Made by a program: the position numbers and the translations under genes | DNA from: Leptospira limi | Lineage (GTDB): Bacteria; Spirochaetota; Leptospiria; Leptospirales; Leptospiraceae | NCBI RefSeq assembly: GCF_026151395.1 | Contig: NZ_JAMQPV010000001.1 | Location: 2,110,501 to 2,174,500 of the forward strand | Direction of reading: 5' to 3' | DNA: 64,000 nucleotides | Notes under the pieces: model-generated | Seen by the model: the letters and a program-made list of their open reading frames with translations, nothing else | Databases searched by the model: none | Told to the model about the DNA's origin: nothing | In this document: positions 53,884-63,056 of the stretch, in pieces | Numbering within the stretch: the first letter of the stretch is position 1 | Layout of the letters: each line of letters starts with the position of its first letter

Positions 53884-55421
53884 TTTTTATCTTTGTAGGA
53901 GCCGCAGTGATTTTACTTGGGTTTCTCTTGACCTTTGTTATTGGACAGAGGCGGGATAGTTATGCAAAAGCCTTAAGCCTTGCCACTTTAGGGAATTTTC
54001 TAGATGCAAGGGCCCTTGTTAGGGAAAAACTAGAAGAAGACCATCAAAATCCCTACGGTCATTACGTGATGGCAAAAATTTATGCCATGGAGAATGACCC
54101 TCTCAACGAAGCAAAACACCTCGAAATCATCAAAAAAAATAACCGATACACCAAGGAAATTGATCCTGTCACAGTTTCCAACCGGATTGCGGAGATTTAT
54201 TATAACAAAGATTTTTTTGAAGAAGCGTTTTTCCATTACCTAGACACACTCCAAGTGGACAGATCCAATCCGATCGCCTGTATTCGTTTGGGTTTTATGG
54301 CACTTGGACAAAAAGAATTCAAAATCGCTGAGCATTTTTTTGCAAGGATCCCGGAAGAGAAGGTCAATCTCACATCATATTATATTGCCAAAGGTGTGAT
54401 CTCTGGAGTGACCGGTGGTGGAAAAGAAAGAGAATACTTTGAAAAAGCATATAAAATCGAAAAAACTCCAGTTTCAGGATTTTTATACGCTCTATCACTT
54501 TCCAGAGAAAACAAACACAAAGATGCAGTCAAAACTGCCATCGCTATCAGCGAACAAATTGAAGATGAATTTGTGAGATTCACCTTATTCCAATTTCTGA
54601 TGACAGAAGCCATTCTCATGCAAAATTTTCCAGAAGCTTTGAAGTATGGAAGGTTGTGTCTGGAAATGGCAAAACTCAATGCTTGGCAAAGCGAAATTAC
54701 AGAGTGTAGCATTCATTTTGCGATGATCACAACATACATGGGTCGGTATGAAGATGGAGCTGAATACTTAATTGAAGCCGAAGCAGAACGAATGGATGAT
54801 CCTGATGTGATTGCATTAGCAAATTTAAAATACCGATTGGAACGAGGAACAGGAACAGTTGAATCCTTAACTCATGAATATGACTTAACACGTGAATTGA
54901 ATTTATTATCCGTGAATCTATTTCCAAACTCTCGTTATTTTGAGTTAAGTGGGATGCGTTCCTCCAAACCTTTTAATATCAAAGGGATGGTAGATGAAAA
55001 TGGAAAAAAACTCACATCCAAATTGGATATGTTGGGTCTCGACAAATTTGAAAAATTCATCAGTTTACCAGGAACTAATTTTAAAAACCAAGCCACTCGG
55101 ATGGTGATGAGCCTTGGTTATCGGGTTACTAAAGAAATTGCAAACCCAGAAGCAGATGGAGTCAATTTACTAGCTTCTTCCAAAGAGGATGTGAACAAAC
55201 GTGCTCTCTTTCGTGTGCGTAAATGGAAAGATGCAAAGGTTTCCGATGTTTTTTTGCGAGAGATGACAAACCAAATGGAAGATATGGGTGCAACCAAAGG
55301 GTATGTGATTGGGAATTTTGATGTAACAGAAGCAGGCAAAAAAATCATCGCAGCAAGTAATGGTGCACTTGAAATGTACTCGGGGGATTTGTTTGAGGAT
55401 CTACTCAACAAAACAATGTAA
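53877..55421 (+). CDS. TPR protein with membrane anchor and degenerate Mrr-like domain
   Basis: A 514-residue protein: an N-terminal transmembrane anchor (about 3-22), TPR-like helical repeats (about 28-345, for example FEEAFFHYLDTLQVDRSNPIACIRLG), a linker, and a C-terminal domain (about 402-510) like the Mrr-type restriction endonuclease fold: QATRMVMSLGYRV, ADGVNLLAS, ALFRVRKWKDAKVS, LREMTNQMEDMGATKGYVIG, FTVTEAGKK-like DVTEAGKK and MYSGDLFEDLL. The catalytic D-(Q-x-K) residues are changed to Asn430, Arg446 and Arg448, so nuclease activity is unlikely. Its start codon overlaps the divergent permease gene. The ATG of the next gene overlaps its stop. Confidence 0.7.
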   Translation: MAFFIFVGAAVILLGFLLTFVIGQRRDSYAKALSLATLGNFLDARALVREKLEEDHQNPYGHYVMAKIYAMENDPLNEAKHLEIIKKNNRYTKEIDPVTVSNRIAEIYYNKDFFEEAFFHYLDTLQVDRSNPIACIRLGFMALGQKEFKIAEHFFARIPEEKVNLTSYYIAKGVISGVTGGGKEREYFEKAYKIEKTPVSGFLYALSLSRENKHKDAVKTAIAISEQIEDEFVRFTLFQFLMTEAILMQNFPEALKYGRLCLEMAKLNAWQSEITECSIHFAMITTYMGRYEDGAEYLIEAEAERMDDPDVIALANLKYRLERGTGTVESLTHEYDLTRELNLLSVNLFPNSRYFELSGMRSSKPFNIKGMVDENGKKLTSKLDMLGLDKFEKFISLPGTNFKNQATRMVMSLGYRVTKEIANPEADGVNLLASSKEDVNKRALFRVRKWKDAKVSDVFLREMTNQMEDMGATKGYVIGNFDVTEAGKKIIAASNGALEMYSGDLFEDLLNKTM

Positions 55422-56023
55422 TGTGGTCACGTTTCCCCAAACAAATCTATTTATTATTGATAATCTTCTCACTCGTCATATTTTTTTCCACTTGTGTTGG
55501 TAAAAACGTTACCAGTGTAATACAAAATCCACAATCACGAAATATAGGAATCCTTAGCTGTCCTTTTCCTGTCAAACAAGGGGTTGTGTATGGAAAAGGA
55601 ATTTCTCAATTTGATATAACTCTGATAATTTATATAACAAAACAATTGTTACTTGATTTGTGTGAGGGCCATTTTTCCCACCTTTTGGACTTTGTTGATG
55701 CAGAAACTGGTTTATTTGTTGATGCCAAAGGGTATTGGTCCAAACAAGAAGTGGCTTTGGACTTAAAAGATCCAAATGGTTATTTTTCTTTGTATTATTT
55801 TGACGGGAAAAAACTAGATCTAAAAAAAGGAAACCAAGGGAATCTTACCATCCGTGATGTATTTAACCAAGCTGGCCTTGTGGTCATTGATGTTTACATC
55901 GGATCAAAAGAAGAGGTAGAACTCAAATTTCGTTTTGATTCAAATCCCAAACTCGAACGTTATTTGATCAACCCAAGTTTTATCAAAATAGGAAACAATT
56001 GGTACTTACATAGAATGTTTTGA
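55421..56023 (+). CDS. Putative lipoprotein
   Basis: A 200-residue protein with a signal and lipobox-like FFSTC (about residue 25). The mature part is mixed, with ILSCPFPV, ITKQLLLDLCEGHFSHLLDF, a possible Cys pair, and strands such as GYFSLYYFDGKKLDL and EVELKFRFDSNPKLER. No family is recognised. It starts inside the previous stop (TAATG), so it is translated after the TPR/Mrr-like protein and may act with it; this is positional inference. Confidence 0.6.
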   Translation: MWSRFPKQIYLLLIIFSLVIFFSTCVGKNVTSVIQNPQSRNIGILSCPFPVKQGVVYGKGISQFDITLIIYITKQLLLDLCEGHFSHLLDFVDAETGLFVDAKGYWSKQEVALDLKDPNGYFSLYYFDGKKLDLKKGNQGNLTIRDVFNQAGLVVIDVYIGSKEEVELKFRFDSNPKLERYLINPSFIKIGNNWYLHRMF

Positions 56024-56024
56024 T

Positions 56025-56624
56025 TTATTTGGTCCCAGTGATCACTTGTTTTACAATATCCGATGCTGATAAACCTGGGTTTGTTTTTCTTGCATCGTTT
56101 ACTTGTTTGGTGGCAGTTTTTTCATCAAAACCAAGTTGGATGAGAGCAAGGGTTGCTAAATCTGTTTCTCGGTCTACGATACTAAATTCAGTTGTTCCTT
56201 CATTTAAAAACATCTCAAATTTTTTTAGATTTTGTTTGATTTCAAATAAAATCTTTTCAGAAGTTTTCCCTTTTACTTTGGGAATTTTTTCCAAAGTTTT
56301 TTTGTCATCGGCTTTTGCGATTTGGTAAAGATCATCTGCTTGGAAAAAAGATAATATTTTTAATGCGGTAAGTTCTCCAATTCCGTGTAGGGATTTAATG
56401 AGTTCAAATAATTCGCGGTCTTTTTTAGAAGAAAATCCAAATAACCTTTGTCCACGGTCTGTGATCGAATGGAAGGTATGTAAAAAAATCTCAGAAGAAA
56501 TTTTATCCTTACATTCTAAATGCAGAGGAAAAGGGATCATCACTTCATAACCCACGCCAGACACTTCCATCACCAAACGATCAATTTCTAATTGGAGTAA
56601 TTTCCCACGTAAACTTGCGATCAT
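56025..56624 (-). CDS. ruvA: Holliday junction branch migration protein RuvA
   Basis: RuvA binds four-way junctions and recruits the RuvB motor. The 199-residue protein has the OB domain (IASLRGKLL, DRLVMEVSGVGYEV, about 1-64), two helix-hairpin-helix motifs (ELIKSLHGIGELTALKIL and LEKIPKVKGKTSEKILFEIK) and a small C-terminal domain (LATLALIQLGFDEKTATKQVND) that contacts RuvB. The ATG at 56624 has AAGGAGAAGAGG upstream. The frame is open for seven more residues upstream, with no ribosome site. ruvB is not adjacent in this window. Confidence 0.93.
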   Translation of the reverse strand: MIASLRGKLLQLEIDRLVMEVSGVGYEVMIPFPLHLECKDKISSEIFLHTFHSITDRGQRLFGFSSKKDRELFELIKSLHGIGELTALKILSFFQADDLYQIAKADDKKTLEKIPKVKGKTSEKILFEIKQNLKKFEMFLNEGTTEFSIVDRETDLATLALIQLGFDEKTATKQVNDARKTNPGLSASDIVKQVITGTK

Positions 56625-56725
56625 AAGCCTCTTCTCCTTTCCCATTGTAAGGAAGGATGAATTATGACTACTCTTCTTTTTTCAATCGAATCCGTTCGCG
56701 TTACCCAAAATAGAGAAAAGGTTGC

Positions 56726-58642
56726 TTGAAATTTGTTTTAAATCCTACTAAAACCTTTGTTGTGAAACGGATCCGAAAATCGAAAATTCCCACTCTTGCA
56801 CAGTATTTGACATTGGCGGATTTGTTTAAAAACCTCCCTCATTCCGTGTTACGTGAAATGATGGCACATACTGTACGTGAATTTTTAAAAGGAGGAGAAA
56901 TTCTCTTTTTGGAACATTCAGATGGAAACGATCTGTACATTTTGGCTGCCGGAAAACTTCGTTACGAAAAACGAAGTGCCGATGGCAGTATCCGAGATGT
57001 AGGTGAATTCAAACGTCTCGATATCATAGGAGAGTTGAGTTTATTTACAGGAGAAAAACGTTCTGCCACTGTGAAAGCAGTGAGAGATTCAGAACTCATC
57101 CGAGTTCCAAGAGACGTGGCATTGTCCATTCTTGTGAAATACCCTGAAAGTTTACTTCAAATTACAAAAATCATCGCAGAACGTTTGGCTCATGCCAAAA
57201 CGGAAATGAAAGGATTTGTCCCACAAGCAAAAACCTTCACCTTACTTTCTTCCCTTCCTGAAAAAATCATTTTAGATATGATTCATTATCTCGGAATTGT
57301 AATCCTTCGGTATGGATCTTTTTATGTTGTCGATGAATCGATGTTCAACGATCGAATGAAAGAATTGGACAAATTAGAGGAAGCAGATAGGGAACCTTGG
57401 ATCATTCGATTTTTCACCCAAATTGAAGCTGAATACGATTATATATTTTATTTAGTAAAGGACGAAGGCAAATTAAGTTCATATGTCGAAAGGACACTGC
57501 GCCAGTCTGATACCTTTGTTTATATCAAAGATGCAAATGAGGATCCAAATTGTATCCAAATGGAATCTCTCATCGATAAACGTAAGTTTAGTGATCGTAA
57601 TCATGTTCTTGTCCTCTTGCAATCAAATCGAGATATGGTTCGCCCTGGTACAATCAAACACTTAGAAAAAAAGAGATTCCATCGTCATTTTCATGTTCAT
57701 TTAGAACGAATGGATACATGGGAAAGATTGGGCAGAGGTTTACTTGGCAAATCCATAGGCCTTGCATTAGGTGGTGGTGGTGCCAAAGGGTTTTCCCATT
57801 TAGGTGTACTCAAAGCGTTAGAAGAAAATGCGATACCGATTGATATGGTTTCGGGTACAAGTGCTGGTTCCATTTTTGCTGCTCTCATTGCCATGGGTGA
57901 ATCTAGTGAGGGAAGTAAAGTAAAAGCCAAGGAATTTTGGGTATCCAAAGATCTACTAAATGAATATACAATTCCCATTTTATCCCTAACAACAGGGAAA
58001 AAATACACGGAAGCTATTCGGAATTTTTTTGGAGAAATCCAAATTGAAGATTTGTGGATCCCTTATTTCTCGGTTGCAACCAACCTTTCCCATTCTGAAA
58101 TCCATGTACAAGAAGTAGGAAGTTTATGGAAAGCAATCCGGGCTAGTACTTCCATTCCTGGTATTGTACCTCCATTCATTGATGATGGCATCGTTTATGT
58201 GGATGGAGGAGTTCTTGATAATGTTCCTGGTATCACACTCAAAGAGAAGGGTGTTGGAAAAGTGATTTCGGTAGATGTATTTGGTGACATTTATCCTGAC
58301 CAAGACCGCGAACTTTGTGAATACTTTGATGTGAACAAACCAGGAGTGATGACAAACCCAATTTTTCAAATGACAAATCTCATCAATTTCCAAGACATCT
58401 TAAAACCAAAATTTCCTCCCATAGGTGATATAATCATCCGTTCGATTTTAGCATCGAGCCGAGAACGAATCCGCCAAACAGAAAAAATCTCAGATTTGTT
58501 TTTGCAAATTCCTACCAATAATTTTGGATTACTTGATTGGTTTGCGTATGAACGTTTGATTGAACTGGGATATGTTTCGTCCTTTGAGAAAATCAAAATG
58601 AACCGAGAGAAATTTTTAAATCCTTCTTTACAATCTGTGTAG
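56726..58642 (+). CDS. NTE-like patatin phospholipase with cyclic-nucleotide-binding domain
   Basis: A 638-residue protein: N-terminal cyclic-nucleotide-binding domain (about 30-155, with LFLEHSDGNDLYILAAGKL and DIIGELSLFTGEKRSATVKA), a middle region (about 160-340) and a patatin lipase domain (about 340-530) with GGGGAKGFSH (oxyanion), GTSAGS (catalytic Ser about 379) and VDGGVLDN (catalytic Asp about 492). This is the layout of neuropathy target esterase and YchK/RssA-like lysophospholipases. The C-terminal helical part is of unknown role. The start is TTG with AAGG five bases upstream. It is followed by an NlpC/P60 gene. Confidence 0.87.
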   Translation: MKFVLNPTKTFVVKRIRKSKIPTLAQYLTLADLFKNLPHSVLREMMAHTVREFLKGGEILFLEHSDGNDLYILAAGKLRYEKRSADGSIRDVGEFKRLDIIGELSLFTGEKRSATVKAVRDSELIRVPRDVALSILVKYPESLLQITKIIAERLAHAKTEMKGFVPQAKTFTLLSSLPEKIILDMIHYLGIVILRYGSFYVVDESMFNDRMKELDKLEEADREPWIIRFFTQIEAEYDYIFYLVKDEGKLSSYVERTLRQSDTFVYIKDANEDPNCIQMESLIDKRKFSDRNHVLVLLQSNRDMVRPGTIKHLEKKRFHRHFHVHLERMDTWERLGRGLLGKSIGLALGGGGAKGFSHLGVLKALEENAIPIDMVSGTSAGSIFAALIAMGESSEGSKVKAKEFWVSKDLLNEYTIPILSLTTGKKYTEAIRNFFGEIQIEDLWIPYFSVATNLSHSEIHVQEVGSLWKAIRASTSIPGIVPPFIDDGIVYVDGGVLDNVPGITLKEKGVGKVISVDVFGDIYPDQDRELCEYFDVNKPGVMTNPIFQMTNLINFQDILKPKFPPIGDIIIRSILASSRERIRQTEKISDLFLQIPTNNFGLLDWFAYERLIELGYVSSFEKIKMNREKFLNPSLQSV

Positions 58643-58662
58643 ATTACCTTACTCCTTGGTTC

Positions 58663-59892
58663 ATGTTTTCAAAAGATTTTAATGTATCGATTTGTCTATT
58701 GGTTTTCCTTTTTCCTTGTTTTTTACATTCACAAAATTTAGACACACTTTTAGAATCTGGTTATAACAAACAAGAGACCTTACTCATTCGAAGTGAAATT
58801 CGAAAAAAACTAGGTGACCGAGCCAACCAAAAAGAAATCCAAAACATCATCCAATCCTTGCGGGTGTGGGCTGTGTTTGAATCGATGTCACCTTCGGAAT
58901 TTGCATCGGAAGTAGAACGATTTGTCATTTTACGAGACCACGGATATGAATGGGAGGAAACGGAAGAACTAATACCTTACTTCATCTCAACCAAACCTAA
59001 CAAAAAAGAAATTCCATTTTTAGGTAAGATTTATCGGGAGATGAAATTGAGCCAAGTGCCGGAAGAAGAAATGTTATATCTTTTTTCATCTGCAAAAAGC
59101 AAATCTTGGACAGGTGAAACATTGTTTGTGGTTGGTCGATTGTATGTTCTGTTGCGAAAACAAGAATCCAATCCGATTGTCATTCTCAAACAATTAGAAA
59201 AAAAAATACCTAAAAATATCCTAACACTCAGTTCTGAAAAACAAAAAAAACTGATGGTTGAGATGAAACCAGAATCAACGAATTCTGATTCTGTTGTACG
59301 TTGGAATACAGTCATGGAGGATACAATCTCTGTTCTTTCAGGGAAAAACACAATTGATGACTTTAAAGTTTCAGATCGTAGAACAGAAATCATTTGGAAT
59401 GAAGAAGGAGAATGGATCACAAAAGAAAGACCAAAATTAGATCCGAATCTCATTTTTATGGAAGAACAGATTACTTCCCAACCTACACAAACAGAGAATT
59501 CCTCCAAACGTAAGTTAGTGGATCCAGTCGGTAGGTTATGGATTGGAACTCCTTATTTGTATGGTGGTTATTCCAAACGTGGTGTTGATTGTTCTGGATT
59601 GACAAAATCCATCTTAACCGATCCAAAAATTGGAATGAAAGAAAAGGCAATTCCTAGATCAGCAAAAGACCAATCACAGATTGGAAAATTTGTTTCAAGG
59701 GAAAAACAGGAAATTGGGAATTTGGTATTTTTCTCTGCGTCGCCCAATACCAAAAAGATCACACATGTGGGTATGGTATTAGAGAACGGAAATTTTATCC
59801 ATGCTTCAACGAGCCGAGGTGTTGTCATCCAATCCTTAAATGAAAAATGGTGGAAGGAAAGGTACGTAACAGGAAGAGATATTTTTCTTTAG
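58663..59892 (+). CDS. NlpC/P60 endopeptidase-like exported protein
   Basis: A 409-residue exported protein: signal peptide (about 1-23), a helical N-terminal region (about 25-280, with no known fold) and a C-terminal NlpC/P60 cysteine peptidase domain (about 285-405). Catalytic residues are the Cys in KRGVDCSGLTKS (about 309), His in KKITHVGMVLENG (about 367) and a third polar residue at NFIHAS (about 379). These enzymes cleave D-Glu-meso-DAP bonds in peptidoglycan. It starts 20 bases after the patatin gene and ends near the next patatin gene, so all three may share a transcript. Confidence 0.85.
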   Translation: MFSKDFNVSICLLVFLFPCFLHSQNLDTLLESGYNKQETLLIRSEIRKKLGDRANQKEIQNIIQSLRVWAVFESMSPSEFASEVERFVILRDHGYEWEETEELIPYFISTKPNKKEIPFLGKIYREMKLSQVPEEEMLYLFSSAKSKSWTGETLFVVGRLYVLLRKQESNPIVILKQLEKKIPKNILTLSSEKQKKLMVEMKPESTNSDSVVRWNTVMEDTISVLSGKNTIDDFKVSDRRTEIIWNEEGEWITKERPKLDPNLIFMEEQITSQPTQTENSSKRKLVDPVGRLWIGTPYLYGGYSKRGVDCSGLTKSILTDPKIGMKEKAIPRSAKDQSQIGKFVSREKQEIGNLVFFSASPNTKKITHVGMVLENGNFIHASTSRGVVIQSLNEKWWKERYVTGRDIFL

Positions 59893-59903
59893 TGGTAATT
59901 ACT

Positions 59904-60803
59904 ATGGCAAAAAAGAAAGCATTGGTTTTATCTGGAGGTGGTGCAAGAGGTGCCTACCAAGCAGGAGTATTACGATATTTAGAAGAAATTAATTGGAAAC
60001 CAGACATTATCTGTGGAACATCTGTTGGAGCGATCAATGCATGTGCCATTGGCTCTGGAATGGATTCAAAAAAATTATCCGAACTATGGTTAAAATTAAA
60101 TCAAAAACATATCATGCGTTATTCGGTATGGAATATGATAAAAGGATTGTTCCGAAGAAAATACTATCCTTTGGTAGAAACCTACCCATTAAAAAAATTC
60201 ATCCATGAACATTTAGACTTTAGTCATCTAAACGAATCTAAAACAAAGGTCATCATTTCAGCTGTTAACATTTTAACTTCAGAGCTTAGATTCTTTGAGA
60301 ATCCGACACTACGAATTGAACATCTACTTGCATCTTCAGCCATACCGATGATTTTTCCTTGGCAAATGATTGATGGAGAACCCTATTGGGATGGAGGAGT
60401 GATGGCAAATACTCCGATACTTCCAGCATTAACACATGAAGCATCCGATATAGTTGTCGTATTACTCTCACCTGTCGGGAGTTCTGCGATTATGGGAACA
60501 CCTGTCACTAAGGATGAGGCATTGGAAAGGTTATTTGAACTCTACTTACTTGGTTCCTATAAAAGTGTAGAACAAGGATTGGAATTCCGAAAATCAATGA
60601 TGAATGGTCTCACTGCGATTGAGAATTTTTTCCTGAACCTGCGGACACAATTTACAAGTGCTAAAATTTCTGTTATAGCACCAAAACAAATGTTAGGTTT
60701 TGGTAGCATTCTCAATTTTAAAAAAGAACAAGCTGAAAGTCTCCTCATACAGGGATATGATGATGCTAAAGATTTTTTCCAATCCAAATCTAAGAAAAAA
60801 TAA
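59904..60803 (+). CDS. Patatin-like phospholipase
   Basis: A 299-residue single-domain patatin: KALVLSGGGARGAYQAGVL (oxyanion hole), ICGTSVGAINACAIG (nucleophile Ser, G-x-S-x-G) and YWDGGVMANTPI (catalytic Asp in DGG). No signal peptide is present, so it is probably cytosolic or membrane-associated; substrate is likely a phospholipid or acyl ester. The ATG at 59904 is chosen because the frame further upstream only overlaps the NlpC gene. Its stop abuts the stop of the convergent outer-membrane gene. Confidence 0.88.
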   Translation: MAKKKALVLSGGGARGAYQAGVLRYLEEINWKPDIICGTSVGAINACAIGSGMDSKKLSELWLKLNQKHIMRYSVWNMIKGLFRRKYYPLVETYPLKKFIHEHLDFSHLNESKTKVIISAVNILTSELRFFENPTLRIEHLLASSAIPMIFPWQMIDGEPYWDGGVMANTPILPALTHEASDIVVVLLSPVGSSAIMGTPVTKDEALERLFELYLLGSYKSVEQGLEFRKSMMNGLTAIENFFLNLRTQFTSAKISVIAPKQMLGFGSILNFKKEQAESLLIQGYDDAKDFFQSKSKKK

Positions 60804-62252
60804 TCAGTTCCTGGAACTGACCATGATGTAAATAGACTGGGCAGTATATTCGAAGGATTGGGCCAATGAGTTTGGGTCAATCCTAGAATTTCCATACCCC
60901 AATTCACGGATGTAGGTAACCGAAACTGATGATTTGGAAGTTACCCATGAAAAACCCAAACTAAAACCTTTGTTCCTAGAATATTCATTTCGAGGATTTG
61001 TTCCTGAGCGAGCCACTTTGTAAATCACACTCGCATCGCCAGAAGTTGCAGCGACTTGGTTACCAAACGTATTTTGTAGGTATAAATCAACAGCTGATTC
61101 TGTCCATGAGATTGGTTTTGTATTGGGTTCGTTCGTATAAATTCCACCTAATACAGAGAATGTGTCAGCCAAATAGTATTCCATTCCAGCTGCAAAATTC
61201 GTTGTGGAATATCGAGTTAGTTCTCTTACCTCTGTATCATTGATTGTATATGTGACACGCCGACCTATAGTGCTAATTTCATCTTGGTTCCTTCTGACTT
61301 TATAACCAGAAGTGTGAATCATATCAAAGGAAGCTAAAAATCTTGCTGTCGGGAAAAAAGCCACACCAAATCGCATTTCTTGCGTTTGCGGAATGGAGGT
61401 GACAAGTTTTGGTTTTTGTGTTAAGACTCCTTGTTCAATGGAAGAGGCACCCCCCCCTGTCCCTTCAATGAAGTCAACAGCAGAGGAACCAGGTCTACGT
61501 GTAGAATCTACATAAACTTCATTGTACAAACGATCCCCACCAGTCACAAAAATACGACGATAACTAAATCCTAAGGATAGTTTGGGATTTGGTTGGTATT
61601 GGATTCCGAGAACTGGCATAAGTCCAGATGTGCGACGATTGTCTACATAAGAGCGCAACACATAACTAAGATCTGAAAATTGTTGGAATTGGGTTCTCGA
61701 TACTTCTTTCGTATCATTCATGTAATAAAGAGTGGCACCAAGAGATAGCTTATCATTGAGTAGGTATGCTAAACTGGGACCAACTAAGAGTTGGTTATAA
61801 CGTTCTTTTGTATAATTCCGAGTGGAATTGATGGAAGGAGAAACAAGAGGGTAGTTCACTTGATCCACGCGATTGTAGGAATAGTTATATGTATTCACAA
61901 TCGAAAAGGCAAACTTCCATCGATCAAAGTTTTTGAGTAGGCCAATGAAATTGGGATCAAATCCTTGGTGGGTTTGGTTGTATCTTTGGCCTGGTGTGTC
62001 TATATTGATATAACTACGTTTGACATCTTTAAAATTACTAGCAGAGATAGATATCCCATCATTATGAGTAAACCCAAGTCCTGCAGGATTGTAATAGGCT
62101 CCCGATGGATCGTCAGCGATGGCAGTAAAAGCTCCTGCAAGTCCCGCCGCTCTTTCCCCGTAAAACCCTTGTATGTTGTTAAATGGTTCTGACGCAAAGA
62201 GTGAAATCGGAAAAAAGAAAATGGTTAAGAATAAATACTTTTTTAGTTGCAT
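60804..62252 (-). CDS. OmpP1/FadL-family outer-membrane protein
   Basis: A 482-residue outer-membrane barrel: signal peptide (about 1-22), then the family N-terminal hatch FYGERAAGLAGAFTAIADDPSGAYYNPAGLG, which is diagnostic for FadL/TodX hydrophobic-compound channels, followed by about 14 amphipathic strands and a final QSIYIMVSSRN segment. It probably carries long-chain fatty acids or other hydrophobic molecules across the outer membrane. I use ATG 62252; an in-frame ATG at 62297 adds 15 residues before the signal. It is convergent with the patatin gene with no gap. Confidence 0.82.
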   Translation of the reverse strand: MQLKKYLFLTIFFFPISLFASEPFNNIQGFYGERAAGLAGAFTAIADDPSGAYYNPAGLGFTHNDGISISASNFKDVKRSYINIDTPGQRYNQTHQGFDPNFIGLLKNFDRWKFAFSIVNTYNYSYNRVDQVNYPLVSPSINSTRNYTKERYNQLLVGPSLAYLLNDKLSLGATLYYMNDTKEVSRTQFQQFSDLSYVLRSYVDNRRTSGLMPVLGIQYQPNPKLSLGFSYRRIFVTGGDRLYNEVYVDSTRRPGSSAVDFIEGTGGGASSIEQGVLTQKPKLVTSIPQTQEMRFGVAFFPTARFLASFDMIHTSGYKVRRNQDEISTIGRRVTYTINDTEVRELTRYSTTNFAAGMEYYLADTFSVLGGIYTNEPNTKPISWTESAVDLYLQNTFGNQVAATSGDASVIYKVARSGTNPRNEYSRNKGFSLGFSWVTSKSSVSVTYIRELGYGNSRIDPNSLAQSFEYTAQSIYIMVSSRN

Positions 62253-62336
62253 CTGGTTGCAAATTTGGATTTTGGATTGGTGAAAGTTTAGATACATAAT
62301 GATTCGTTTTTCATTTCAATGATTTAAGTTACAATT

Positions 62337-63056
62337 TTATAGTTGGTAAAGAACGTTTGGAGCCGTTAGCAATTGAGTGTAAACTTCGTTACCATTGGCA
62401 TCAATTTCATATCGCCATACATCGGCATTACTTACTTGGTTTGCGTCCCCATAGAAATCTACATAGTATGTTGAAGTTGCGTCAGATTCATTGATATAAA
62501 ACTCTCCCCATCCAATGAAATCATCTGGAAAGTTGACAGGGCTCACTCCATTTGGCATGACCACAAATGCATCATACGCAGCATACCCACCGACTCCGAT
62601 TCCGCCACTTGGCAAAGGTGTTGTGAAGTCAACATAAACATCCCATTCAAAGGTATAGGTAGTTTCAATGAACTCGCCGTAAAGGTCTGTATCCAGGACA
62701 CCTAATTCTTCATATTCATCGTTAGCTGGTGTGCCAATATCATAATAATCTACAGCAAAATAGGTGATCTCACCATCAGGATCATATGTTTCGGTTAAGT
62801 AGTATTCGTAATTGCTGGCATTGTCAATGTATTCGGTGAGGACATAACCTCCTAGATCATTGGTCCTTCCTTTGACTGAGGTTGTGATTTTGTTCCCTGC
62901 AGGGTCATCGTAAACATTGCTATAATTTAATGTGACACAATTATTTGCATTGGCACTTGTATCCTTCTCACATTCTTCGAAGGTAAATCGTGTTGTGGAT
63001 TTGTCTGTATTCCCAGAACCACTTGTCACTTGTTTGATATTGAGGATTGCTTTGTC
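62337..63056 (-). CDS. C-terminal part of a frameshifted lipoprotein
   Basis: This frame (239 residues from the slippery site) continues the upstream lipoprotein directly: the read-through junction gives ITQAGKKDKAILNIKQV, a smooth beta-strand sequence. It contains ECEKDTSANANNC (a likely disulfide), YDDPAGNK, many Tyr/Thr/Asp-rich strands and VLYQL at the end. Taken alone it would have to start from GTG 63029 with no ribosome site or signal peptide. I do not recognise the family. The sequence has no stop codons or other damage up to 62337, which argues against a decaying gene. Confidence 0.6.
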   Translation of the reverse strand, partial: DKAILNIKQVTSGSGNTDKSTTRFTFEECEKDTSANANNCVTLNYSNVYDDPAGNKITTSVKGRTNDLGGYVLTEYIDNASNYEYYLTETYDPDGEITYFAVDYYDIGTPANDEYEELGVLDTDLYGEFIETTYTFEWDVYVDFTTPLPSGGIGVGGYAAYDAFVVMPNGVSPVNFPDDFIGWGEFYINESDATSTYYVDFYGDANQVSNADVWRYEIDANGNEVYTQLLTAPNVLYQL

